Shown here piece by piece: positions 35,881-42,839 of a DNA stretch of 64,000 nucleotides (its first letter is position 1; each line of letters begins with the position of its first letter). The DNA comes from Thermoguttaceae bacterium. GTDB taxonomy: Bacteria > Planctomycetota > Planctomycetia > Pirellulales > Thermoguttaceae. The stretch spans positions 62,001 to 126,000 of the forward strand of contig JAFSMO010000055.1 in NCBI GenBank assembly GCA_017447865.1, read 5' to 3'. Both the position numbers and the translations under genes were made by a program. Under the pieces are notes generated by a model that did not search any database, was not told where the DNA came from, and saw only the letters and a program-made list of their open reading frames with translations.

Positions 35881-35984
35881 GGCCTTCAAAAGGGCCTAAG
35901 CAACGGCAAGTCATGAACCTGGTCAGGGGTTTGCGCCAGCAGCCATAAGTGGAACTACCGTGTGTTTGGGTCCTTTTGGAGGCC
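35881..35984 (+). ncRNA. ffs: Signal recognition particle RNA (4.5S-like)
   Basis: About 104 nt. The ends pair: GGCCTTCAAAAGGGCC with GGTCCTTTTGGAGGCC. The core has GGTCAGG (35931-35937) and, after 10 nt, AGCAGCC, which is the strictly conserved SRP helix 8 asymmetric and symmetric loop. E. coli has the same 10-nt spacing. A T-rich tract (TTCTTCTTTTT) follows and an extended -10 precedes. The tip reads GGTTTGCGCC, so the usual GNRA tetraloop is replaced. This RNA binds Ffh and FtsY for co-translational targeting. Confidence 0.9.
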
Positions 35985-36319
35985 TTCTTCTTTTTATTGC
36001 AATAAAATCTCGAAAGAATCCGTTAATACTCAATAAAATCGTGTAAATTTGCACCCACCCCCCTTTTCTCAAATCCAAAATCGGGTAGAATTAAGGGGTG
36101 ATTCATTTAGTTCAAAGAGCAAATGAGTGCATGATGTTTCGTTTAATCCGGTTTTCAGCCCGGTTTTTTTCAAGAAAAACGGCATTTTGCTTGTCTCCTG
36201 CTCTTGCGCTTTTTTTGATTTTAGTGTAAAATTGAGAATCGGATTGCCGTCTCCCGGCGGCTGAACTGAATGAACGCCAGGAAAAGAGGCTTTCCCTGAA
36301 AAACCGTCAGGAGGACGGT
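35985..36319 (+). other. Intergenic region with possible short transcript and leader
   Basis: After ffs, a T-rich stretch serves as its terminator. A TAGAAT near 36087 could start a short transcript ended by CCGG, TTTTCAGC, CCGGTTTTTTT near 36152-36171. The promoter for the Rid-like gene follows at 36204. AACCGTC/GACGGTT forms a hairpin near 36302-36320. Confidence 0.35.
36204..36232 (+). promoter_or_regulatory. Predicted promoter for the Rid-like gene
   Basis: TTGCGC (36204-36209), 17-base spacer, TAAAAT (36227-36232). It would give a leader of about 190 nt. Confidence 0.45.
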
Positions 36320-36421
36320 TTGAAAAAATTTACGGGAAAAGCTGATCCTTGCCGGGTCCCCTTTTTTGATTCGACTTGGAATCAGATTTCCGCGAAAGCC
36401 CGCCCGCCCCAGCCAGATTGA
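36320..36421 (+). CDS. Candidate leader peptide ORF
   Basis: A 33-codon frame starting at TTG 36320, five bases after a perfect AGGAGG (36309-36314) that sits in the loop of a hairpin. It ends TGA at 36421, 10 nt before the ATG of the Rid-like gene, which has no ribosome site of its own. It may be translated and couple translation to the next gene. There is no conservation evidence. Confidence 0.3.
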   Translation: MKKFTGKADPCRVPFFDSTWNQISAKARPPQPD

Positions 36422-36431
36422 AACGTTTGTG

Positions 36432-37676
36432 ATGAATGTAAAATCGACTACGAAAGTAAACTGTACCATTTCCAGAACATTCGACGCGGTCCATCTTCTG
36501 TTGACCGTCTGCCCGCCGATGGAGCTCGTGGGCGCGCCGCTGGAAATTCAGATCGACTCGGTAAATGCCCAAATTTCCGCCGCGATCCAGGAGTACGCTC
36601 CCGACGCGGAAGTCATTCAGCAAACGGTTTTTCTCAAAGATTACGAAGACCGAAAATTCTGTCAGCAGATCTGGCGTGAGTATTACGGTGAAAAAATCCC
36701 GGTGAATGTTTACGTCCCTCAGGCCCCGTGTGACGGTCAGCTTCTCGCGGTCGAAGTGCTGGTTCTTGAGCCGGAAAATTCCCAGGTTTTGCACCGCAGC
36801 GAGAATTTGCTCGCGTTCAAACAGGACGGCGTGACGTTCTACTTTGCGTGCGAGCAGGAACCCGAGGACTATTCGCGCAGCATGTACGCGCAGTCGGTCG
36901 GAATGTTCCAGGGGCTTGAGAAGAGTTTCAAAAGCCGGAAAATCCCATTCGAAAACGTGATTCGGACGTGGCTTTACCTCGGAAATATTACGGAGCCGAC
37001 CTACAGCGAGCTGGAAGGGGAAACCCAGCGCTACAAGGAATTGAACCGCGCGAGGACTGACTTCTTCCGCGACATTCGGTTCTTTGACGGCGTGACGAAA
37101 ACGCCTTGGACCCACGAAGTTTACCCGGCCAGTACCGGCATCGGCGCGGACGGGGACACGGTCGTGATGAGCGCCTTGGCCGTCCAGTTCGACGACCCGC
37201 AGAACGGCGTAATCCTGCCGCTCGAAAACCCGCAGCAAACCTCCGCCTTCTGTTACGGCACGGAGTACAGCATCAAAAGCCCGAAATTTTCACGCGCGCT
37301 TCTTCTGGCCAGTCACGACTCCGGCCTGATTTTCGTCTCGGGGACCGCGAGCATCATCGAGCAGGAAACCTGGTACCAGGGCGACCCGGAAAAGCAGACG
37401 GAGCAGACGCTTAATAATATTGAGGTCCTGATCAACGAGCAGAATCTCGCGGCGCACGGAAAGCCCGGTTTCGGCTGCGAACTCTCGGAATTGGTGAGTA
37501 TGCGCGTGTACGTGAAACGGCCGGAGGACTACGAGAAAGTCCGCGCCGTTTGTGAGCGCCGCCTGCCCAACGTCCCGAGTATTTACACCATCGCAGACGT
37601 TTGCCGCCCGGACCTTCTGGTCGAGATCGAAGGGATCGCGGACGTCGGCCCATCGCGGAATATTGAAAGAAAATAA
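36432..37676 (+). CDS. Multi-domain Rid-like protein (FkbO/Hyg5 chorismatase-like)
   Basis: A 414-residue protein. The first ~115 residues look like a RidA-type domain (QTVFLKDYEDRKFCQQIWREYYG, PVNVYVPQAPCDGQLLAVEV). The rest resembles the two-domain chorismatase/Rid fold: MFQGLEKSFKSRKIPFENVIRTWLYL, FDGVTKTPWTHEVYPASTGIG, a central LIFVSGTASI, and MRVYVKRPEDYEKVRA with the Rid-type LVEIEG end. Chorismatases hydrolyse chorismate; whether the key residues are kept cannot be judged, so a deaminase-like role is equally possible. The start at 36432 is the best ATG; an in-frame TTG at 36366 is an alternative. Nothing nearby makes a natural product cluster. Confidence 0.75.
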   Translation: MNVKSTTKVNCTISRTFDAVHLLLTVCPPMELVGAPLEIQIDSVNAQISAAIQEYAPDAEVIQQTVFLKDYEDRKFCQQIWREYYGEKIPVNVYVPQAPCDGQLLAVEVLVLEPENSQVLHRSENLLAFKQDGVTFYFACEQEPEDYSRSMYAQSVGMFQGLEKSFKSRKIPFENVIRTWLYLGNITEPTYSELEGETQRYKELNRARTDFFRDIRFFDGVTKTPWTHEVYPASTGIGADGDTVVMSALAVQFDDPQNGVILPLENPQQTSAFCYGTEYSIKSPKFSRALLLASHDSGLIFVSGTASIIEQETWYQGDPEKQTEQTLNNIEVLINEQNLAAHGKPGFGCELSELVSMRVYVKRPEDYEKVRAVCERRLPNVPSIYTIADVCRPDLLVEIEGIADVGPSRNIERK

Positions 37677-37765
37677 AGCCCTGGATTCTAAATTCAGAGT
37701 AAAAAACCGGGGTCAAAGTCTGGACTTAAACGGGGAAAAAGTACGCTTCCGCCATCCGCCCTGCT

Positions 37766-38368
37766 CTAGTACAAATCGTTCTTCTCGATGTACTTCCGCA
37801 CGCTCTCAGGAAGCCAGTACTTCACGCTTTTTCCCGCTTTTACGCGCTTCCGGATCTCCGTGCTGCTGATCGCCACGGCGGGCATGGGGACTCGTGAGGC
37901 GCGGATCTGACGGAGGCGTTCCCGCGTCGTGAGGCCATTGAGAAAAGAAAGGTCCAGAATTTCCTGACCGCCGCGCCCGATGAGCGCCAGCGTCGCCAGC
38001 TCGCAGATCCGCCGCGGCTCGTACCAGTCCGGAAAAATCCGCAGCATGTCCTCGCCCATGAGCAGGAAAAGCTCGCCGTTCGGGTACTTCCGGCGCAAGT
38101 ATTCCAGCGTGTAAACCGTGTAGCTGACCTCGTTCTGCCGCAGTTCGTAAAGCTCCAGACTGAAAAACGGATTCCCGCGCAGCGCCAGCCGAAGCATCGC
38201 GACCCGATGCTCTTCAGAGGTCAAATGCTTCCTCCGCTTGTGCGGCGGGATCTTGGCCGGAATGAACAAAACGCGGTCCAGACCGAGCGTCTCGCGGGCG
38301 GTTTCCGCCAGAAGAAGGTGCCCGTAGTGAATGGGGTCGAACGTCCCGCCGAAAATTCCGAGTCTCAT
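37766..38368 (-). CDS. nadD: Nicotinate-nucleotide adenylyltransferase
   Basis: A 200-residue nucleotidyltransferase that makes deamido-NAD from nicotinate mononucleotide and ATP. Motifs: GGTFDPIHYGHL (7-18, the HxGH motif), FIPAKIPPHK, GEDMLRIFPDWY and the ISSTEIRKR signature. Length is normal. Its start overlaps the stop of the upstream gene by 4 nt (ATGA), showing translational coupling. With nadE at 22353 the window holds both final steps of NAD synthesis, though far apart. Confidence 0.95.
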   Translation of the reverse strand: MRLGIFGGTFDPIHYGHLLLAETARETLGLDRVLFIPAKIPPHKRRKHLTSEEHRVAMLRLALRGNPFFSLELYELRQNEVSYTVYTLEYLRRKYPNGELFLLMGEDMLRIFPDWYEPRRICELATLALIGRGGQEILDLSFLNGLTTRERLRQIRASRVPMPAVAISSTEIRKRVKAGKSVKYWLPESVRKYIEKNDLY

Positions 38369-39204
38369 TGCAGGATCAGCCGCTCCGTGAAGTTAATGGA
38401 AACCTTGAGTGAACTGACCTCGCCGCGGAATCCCATCACCGACTCGTCCACGCGCTCGGAGAGGAAAATCGCCCGGCCCCGTTCCACATCGAAGAGGAAA
38501 ATTCCCTCGTAAAGCCGATCCAGAAGCTGGGCCTGAAGCGCGCGGTCCTGGATCGGGGAGAGGATCTTCGTCGAGTAGGCGATTTTCGCGATCCCGTCCG
38601 AAACGCTTTCGAGCTTGAACCGCTGGATCATCTCCACGCGCTGGAGCTGGCCCTGCCTGTTCTGCGCGTAAATCGGGTACTGGTGCGTCCACGAGTGCCC
38701 AACCGGGATCGCTTCCTCGGGGAACTGGATGCAGACGTACGCCTGATTGGCCTGCTGAACGATCGTGGTCGCCCGGTAGTCCTCCCGCGAAACCTGCTCG
38801 CCCCGCGCGGAGATCCGGACCCTTGAAAGGTCACGCCCCAGCGATTCCGGCACGGAGTCGAAACCGTCTTTCGGCGCGATTTCCTTTCGACTGTCGAACG
38901 TCCGGGTCGTTCCATCTTCGCGGCGCTCGCGCATATCGACCCACGGGACCGAATTCACGACCGTGGCCGTTCCATCTTCCGCGACCTTTTCGACCTTCCA
39001 GGACTTCATCGAGTGCGTGTACGTATCGACGTTTTCCTCCTGGGTCCCGACTTTCGTGACGGTCCGATTGCTGTGCGTCACTTCCCACTCCAGGACGTCA
39101 CCTTCGTGCCACTTGTACCGAAGCTGGAAGGTTTTTTCGGGCTCCGCCGCCAAAGCCGCGAAACTGATGAGGACGAAAAACGCAAAAAAAGTGATGCAGC
39201 GCAT
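38365..39204 (-). CDS. Secreted beta-rich protein of unknown function (DUF6263-like)
   Basis: A 279-residue protein with signal peptide MRCITFFAFFVLISFAALA. The mature chain is beta-rich with FQLRYKWHEGDVLEWEVTH at its start, a repeated V/T pattern, and KISYSTK-like strands; this resembles the DUF6263 type of outer-surface protein, an assignment that is only tentative. It is coupled to nadD by a 4-nt overlap. No strong ribosome site precedes the ATG. Nothing in the sequence points to an activity. Confidence 0.7.
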   Translation of the reverse strand: MRCITFFAFFVLISFAALAAEPEKTFQLRYKWHEGDVLEWEVTHSNRTVTKVGTQEENVDTYTHSMKSWKVEKVAEDGTATVVNSVPWVDMRERREDGTTRTFDSRKEIAPKDGFDSVPESLGRDLSRVRISARGEQVSREDYRATTIVQQANQAYVCIQFPEEAIPVGHSWTHQYPIYAQNRQGQLQRVEMIQRFKLESVSDGIAKIAYSTKILSPIQDRALQAQLLDRLYEGIFLFDVERGRAIFLSERVDESVMGFRGEVSSLKVSINFTERLILQ

Positions 39205-39273
39205 AATTTAATGATAAATTATAAATGATGAATTATGAATTGGTAATTGGAATTTGGGATCAGGAGAAAAACC

Positions 39274-40287
39274 TCATTCTTCGGTACCGGTCATTTTTTT
39301 CATGAGGGTCTCAGCTTCCTGGCGAACCGTTTCGTCGTAGGAGTCGTTTTCTGCGACTTTTTTCAGCGCTTTCACGTTTTTAGCCGCTTCTTTTCCCGCG
39401 GCGGCAGGATTCATTTTCCCGCTCTGCATTTTTTTCCGGGAAGCCTGCATCTGTGCCCAAACCTTCTGCATCTCATCCATTCCAGCCATTTTCTTGGCCT
39501 TTTTGATGATTTTCTCGGCTTTTTCCTCCTGCGGCATTCCCTTCAGGCACTTCAGCATCGCGGTCGTCCGATACAGCGCTTCCGACGGTCTTTCCGCAAG
39601 CAGGTCTTTGAGCGACTGCAACTCCGTATTGATCGCCACGTTGATTTCGTCAATGAACGTCTGCACTTCCTGATCCTTGGAGGCTTTTTTCTCCATCTGC
39701 TTGATCAGAGGCGCCCACGCTTTGTCGGACGTGAACTTCATCGCGACCTTCGCCTGCGACTGCGGAACATTCAGATCCAGAACCGGGTTGAAACCGTTCA
39801 CCAGACGGTTCCGCTGGAGGGCCTCCTTTACGTGGAACTCGACTTTCGGGAGGACCTCGTTCGGAGTACCTTCCGCGACCAGCTCCCCGCGGCAATTCAA
39901 GAGGTAGGCCTGCGGAATTCCACCGCCCTTCGGCGGAGCCAGCGGGCAGTTGTACCCCTGGAAATTCGTGAAGTTGCAGTTGTTCTGCTTGAGGAAGTCG
40001 GTGACTTCCGGCACCATTTCCTGCAGGTGGCTTCCAATCAAAACGAAACTCCCGGATGAGCCGTACTTGGCCTGGCACTCCATCAGGTGCGGGAACGCAG
40101 CCCGACAGGGGCCGCAAAAGATCCCCCAGTACTCAATGTAAACGACTTTACCGGTCAAATCCGCGTCGGTGAGCGGTTTTCCCCAAATCACTTGGGGAGC
40201 GCCTTGAAAATACTGGGCTGAAACTGCACTGGAAAGAAAAAACAGTGCAAGCCCAAAATACAAGCACGAAAAGAAAAACGATTTCAT
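39274..40287 (-). CDS. Secreted thioredoxin-like (TlpA/ResA-type) protein
   Basis: A 337-residue protein. Start 40287 has GGAAAGGG upstream and gives a signal peptide (KSFFFSCLYFGLALFF, cleaved after VSAQ). The domain has WGIFCGPCRAAFPHL with the redox CGPC motif, FVLIGSHLQEM, and cis-proline GGGIPQAYLL. The C-terminal third is helical and Lys-rich (KKAKKMAGMDEMQKVW), beyond the thioredoxin fold. It probably reduces or exchanges disulfides outside the cytoplasm. It has a very good promoter upstream. Confidence 0.88.
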   Translation of the reverse strand: MKSFFFSCLYFGLALFFLSSAVSAQYFQGAPQVIWGKPLTDADLTGKVVYIEYWGIFCGPCRAAFPHLMECQAKYGSSGSFVLIGSHLQEMVPEVTDFLKQNNCNFTNFQGYNCPLAPPKGGGIPQAYLLNCRGELVAEGTPNEVLPKVEFHVKEALQRNRLVNGFNPVLDLNVPQSQAKVAMKFTSDKAWAPLIKQMEKKASKDQEVQTFIDEINVAINTELQSLKDLLAERPSEALYRTTAMLKCLKGMPQEEKAEKIIKKAKKMAGMDEMQKVWAQMQASRKKMQSGKMNPAAAGKEAAKNVKALKKVAENDSYDETVRQEAETLMKKMTGTEE

Positions 40288-40348
40288 AAAAGGCCCTTTC
40301 CGGAAGTTACTGGGAAAACGGACAAAAAATACGACTCTATAAAATTTA

Positions 40349-40377
40349 AGTATAAACCGGAAAGAACAAATTGTCAA
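40349..40377 (-). promoter_or_regulatory. Strong sigma70 promoter for the thioredoxin-like gene
   Basis: On the minus strand: TTGACA (40377-40372), 17-base spacer, TATACT (40354-40349). Confidence 0.8.
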
Positions 40378-40392
40378 GGGGGTACAAATAAA

Positions 40393-41532
40393 TTATTTTC
40401 TGTATTTTCCCAACAAAAACAAAAACCGGCGAATATCCAACGGAAGCGGGGCCACCAGCTGCATTTTCTCGCCCGTTTTTGGGTGGAAAAACTCGATCCG
40501 CTGGGCGTGCAGAGCCTGACGCTCCAAAACCAGCGTCCCGGCCGGAAGAGCGCTCCAGTCCGTGTTTTCGTAGTCCTCTGCCTCTGGCGGAAGAGGAAGC
40601 GCAGAATCCAGCGAGATCCCCGAGAGAGACCGGTCGCGCCGCAATTCACCGAGCAAAAGCCTCGGATGCGTACTGTAAAGCAGATCCCCCGCGATCGGGC
40701 ACCCGATGTACGTCAGGTGAAGGCGGATCTGGTGCGTGCGCCCCGTTTTCGGGAAGCAACGGAACGCCGTGAAGCCATCGAAATGCTCCGCGACTTCGTA
40801 AAACGTCCGCGCGGAACGGGCGTCCGGGTCGTCGAACCGGATCATTTTTTTCTCGCGCTGCCCCCCGGAGTGGTCACCGATCGGAGCGTCGATCCAGTCG
40901 CAGTCACGCACCGGCCGACCGTAAGAAACCGCAAAATATTGCTTCTGAACGAGGCGCTGCTCGAACTGGGCGGCGAGTTTCGCGTGGGAAAAATCGTTCC
41001 GGGCGACCAGGATCACGCCGCTCGTGTCACGGTCAAGACGGTGAACGATCCCCGGGCGCTGTGGGCCGCCGGACTGACTCAAATCGTCGCCGTAGCGGAA
41101 TTGCAGCGCACTGGCGAGCGTGCCGGACCAATGGCCCCGGGCCGGATGAACGACCATTCCCGGTGGTTTGTTCACGGCCGCGACCCACTCGTCCTCGTAC
41201 AGAATTTCGAGCGGAATGTCCTCAGCGTGGGGGCATTCCCTCGGAAGCTCCGGGAGCGTGATCGTGACAGTTTGACCCGGGTTCAGTTTATACGCCGGCT
41301 TCGCGGTTTTCCCGTCCACGAAAACGTTTCCGTCCGTGATCGAGTTCCGCATCATCACGCGGCTGAAATCCGGGAAATGGTAAACCAGGAATTTATCGAG
41401 CCGCCAGCCGGACTCGTCCAGCGCCGTGACAACGGTCTGGGTCCCGGTCGGGATCTCGTGCGCAGCGTCCCCTGCTCCGTCCGTCTCGTCGGGAAAAATC
41501 AGTTCGTCGGTAAAATCTTGCGGCTCGGTCAT
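40393..41532 (-). CDS. RluA-family 23S rRNA pseudouridine synthase (RluD-like)
   Basis: A 379-residue RNA-modifying enzyme. The S4 domain comes first (WRLDKFLVYHFPDFSRVMMRN), then the RluA domain with NKPPGMVVHPARGH, the catalytic HRLDRDTSG (D167) and PKTGRTHQIRLHLTYIGCPI. RluD-type enzymes modify 23S rRNA near positions 1911-1917, which is known for the family. Start ATG 41532; TTG 41547 is an alternative. It ends 16 nt upstream of the promoter region for the thioredoxin-like gene and is probably transcribed separately. Confidence 0.93.
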   Translation of the reverse strand: MTEPQDFTDELIFPDETDGAGDAAHEIPTGTQTVVTALDESGWRLDKFLVYHFPDFSRVMMRNSITDGNVFVDGKTAKPAYKLNPGQTVTITLPELPRECPHAEDIPLEILYEDEWVAAVNKPPGMVVHPARGHWSGTLASALQFRYGDDLSQSGGPQRPGIVHRLDRDTSGVILVARNDFSHAKLAAQFEQRLVQKQYFAVSYGRPVRDCDWIDAPIGDHSGGQREKKMIRFDDPDARSARTFYEVAEHFDGFTAFRCFPKTGRTHQIRLHLTYIGCPIAGDLLYSTHPRLLLGELRRDRSLSGISLDSALPLPPEAEDYENTDWSALPAGTLVLERQALHAQRIEFFHPKTGEKMQLVAPLPLDIRRFLFLLGKYRK

Positions 41533-41597
41533 AAAAAAAGCCCCCAATACGGAGCTTCCTTTTTAATTATGAATTTTGAATTATGAATTATGAATGA

Positions 41598-41618
41598 GGG
41601 CCTGAAGTGATGCAGGCC
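41598..41618 (-). terminator. Hairpin after the repeat-tailed protein gene
   Basis: On the minus strand GGGCCTG, loop CATCACTT, CAGGCCC. Only a weak AT-rich tail follows. Confidence 0.45.
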
Positions 41619-41635
41619 CCCAAATTCGATTTAAA

Positions 41636-42688
41636 TCAGTTCTGCGGGGCGGCTTCAGAAGCCGGAGCAGGAGCGGCTTCAGCGGCCGGAGCAGGAGCGG
41701 CTTCAGCGGCCGGGGCCGGAGCAGCTTCAGCGGCCGGGGCCGGAGCGGCTTCAGCGGCCGGAGCCGGCTCAGTTTCAGGAGCAGCAGCCGGAGCAGCTTC
41801 AGCAGCCGGAGCCGGTTCCGTTTCAGGAGCAGCAGCCGGAGCAGCTTCAGCAGCCGGAGCCGGTTCCGTTTCAGGAGCAGCAGCCGGAGCTTCTTCAAGT
41901 GCCGGAGCTGGAGCTTCCTCAGCGGCCGGAGCCGGAGTTTCTTCAGCGGCAGGGGCCGGGGCTTCCTCAGCAGCAGGAGCGAGCGTTTCCGGATTCGGAG
42001 CGTCCAGATTCGTGTTTTCTTCCTGGCTGGCGGAAACTTCTTCCGGAGTGACTGCGGCCGGAGCCGGAACACTCAGCGCGGCGATGTTGGCTTCGTCGAG
42101 CTTGTAAACATCCAGGATCTGCTGGGCTTTGCGGCCGTAGGAGTCCTGCGTCCGCGCGATTTCCTGGTAAAGCTTTTTGGCGGCCTTGATGTTTTCTTCC
42201 TGGTTTTCGATCTGGGCCATCAGTTCAGCGTTCTTGGCGAGCGCAAATTTGGCCATCTGGTTCATTTTATCGTTGACGTTCGCGGAAACGAGAGCGTTGA
42301 ACTGATCCTTCGATTTCTCAAACGCTTCTTTTGCGGCGGCGGAATCATTCGCGGCGAGCTTCTGAACGCCTTCCAACTGGACGCGGGCCGCACTCTGGAA
42401 CGCAACCAGGGAGCCCGGCAACGTGTTCAGATTGGCTTTGGCAAAATCGTCAAGCGCTTCCTGAATCTCATCCGAGGTTTTCCCTTCGGCGGAAGCAATC
42501 GTGTAGTAATTTTCCCAGAGTTTCTTCTGGGCGTTGATCTTCGCCTTTTTTGCAGATGCCCAGGCGATGAAAGCCACCAGGCAAATAACGAGAGCGGTGA
42601 CCAGCGGTTTCCAGTAGGTCTTAATCCACGCACCGTTTGAAACGAGCCAACTTTCCAAATCGTTTTCGCGACGAACTTCTTCTTTCAT
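41636..42688 (-). CDS. Membrane-anchored YfgM/TPR-like protein with Ala/Pro/Glu repeat tail
   Basis: A 350-residue protein. A short cytoplasmic segment precedes one membrane helix (WKPLVTALVICLVAFIAWA, ~26-44), then a helical domain of about 165 residues similar to the YfgM/TPR family, thought to help periplasmic folding or stabilise translocon partners. The last ~130 residues are repeats built from APAAEEAP and AAPETEPAPAAEA. This low-complexity tail is encoded by 48-bp tandem units. The start has a good promoter (42743-42771) upstream. The homology of the tail says little. Confidence 0.75.
   Translation of the reverse strand: MKEEVRRENDLESWLVSNGAWIKTYWKPLVTALVICLVAFIAWASAKKAKINAQKKLWENYYTIASAEGKTSDEIQEALDDFAKANLNTLPGSLVAFQSAARVQLEGVQKLAANDSAAAKEAFEKSKDQFNALVSANVNDKMNQMAKFALAKNAELMAQIENQEENIKAAKKLYQEIARTQDSYGRKAQQILDVYKLDEANIAALSVPAPAAVTPEEVSASQEENTNLDAPNPETLAPAAEEAPAPAAEETPAPAAEEAPAPALEEAPAAAPETEPAPAAEAAPAAAPETEPAPAAEAAPAAAPETEPAPAAEAAPAPAAEAAPAPAAEAAPAPAAEAAPAPASEAAPQN
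41760..41905 (-). repeat. 48-bp tandem repeats coding for an Ala/Pro/Glu tail
   Basis: Two to three nearly identical 48-base units (each 16 residues, AAPETEPAPAAEAAPA) with shorter 24- to 30-base variants on both sides. Confidence 0.75.
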
Positions 42689-42742
42689 TTGAGTTAATCC
42701 ATTAATTAAATGTGGAAGTGATTGTAATCCAAATTTCGGTTT

Positions 42743-42771
42743 ATTATCCCTGAAAAATCGGATTCCGTCAA
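42743..42771 (-). promoter_or_regulatory. Predicted promoter for the YfgM-like gene
   Basis: On the minus strand: TTGACG (42771-42766), 17-base spacer, GATAAT (42748-42743). Confidence 0.65.
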
Positions 42772-42839
42772 GGGGAATCTCTCTGATTTTCGGGATTTTT
42801 TTGAAAAATTTTAGCCTTGAGGGAATTCGTGGGTGAAAT

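Noticed and set aside
35881-35984. 6S RNA or tmRNA
   Set aside because: The GUCAGG and AGCAG pair with fixed spacing is specific to SRP RNA; no tag-peptide frame or 6S bubble is seen.
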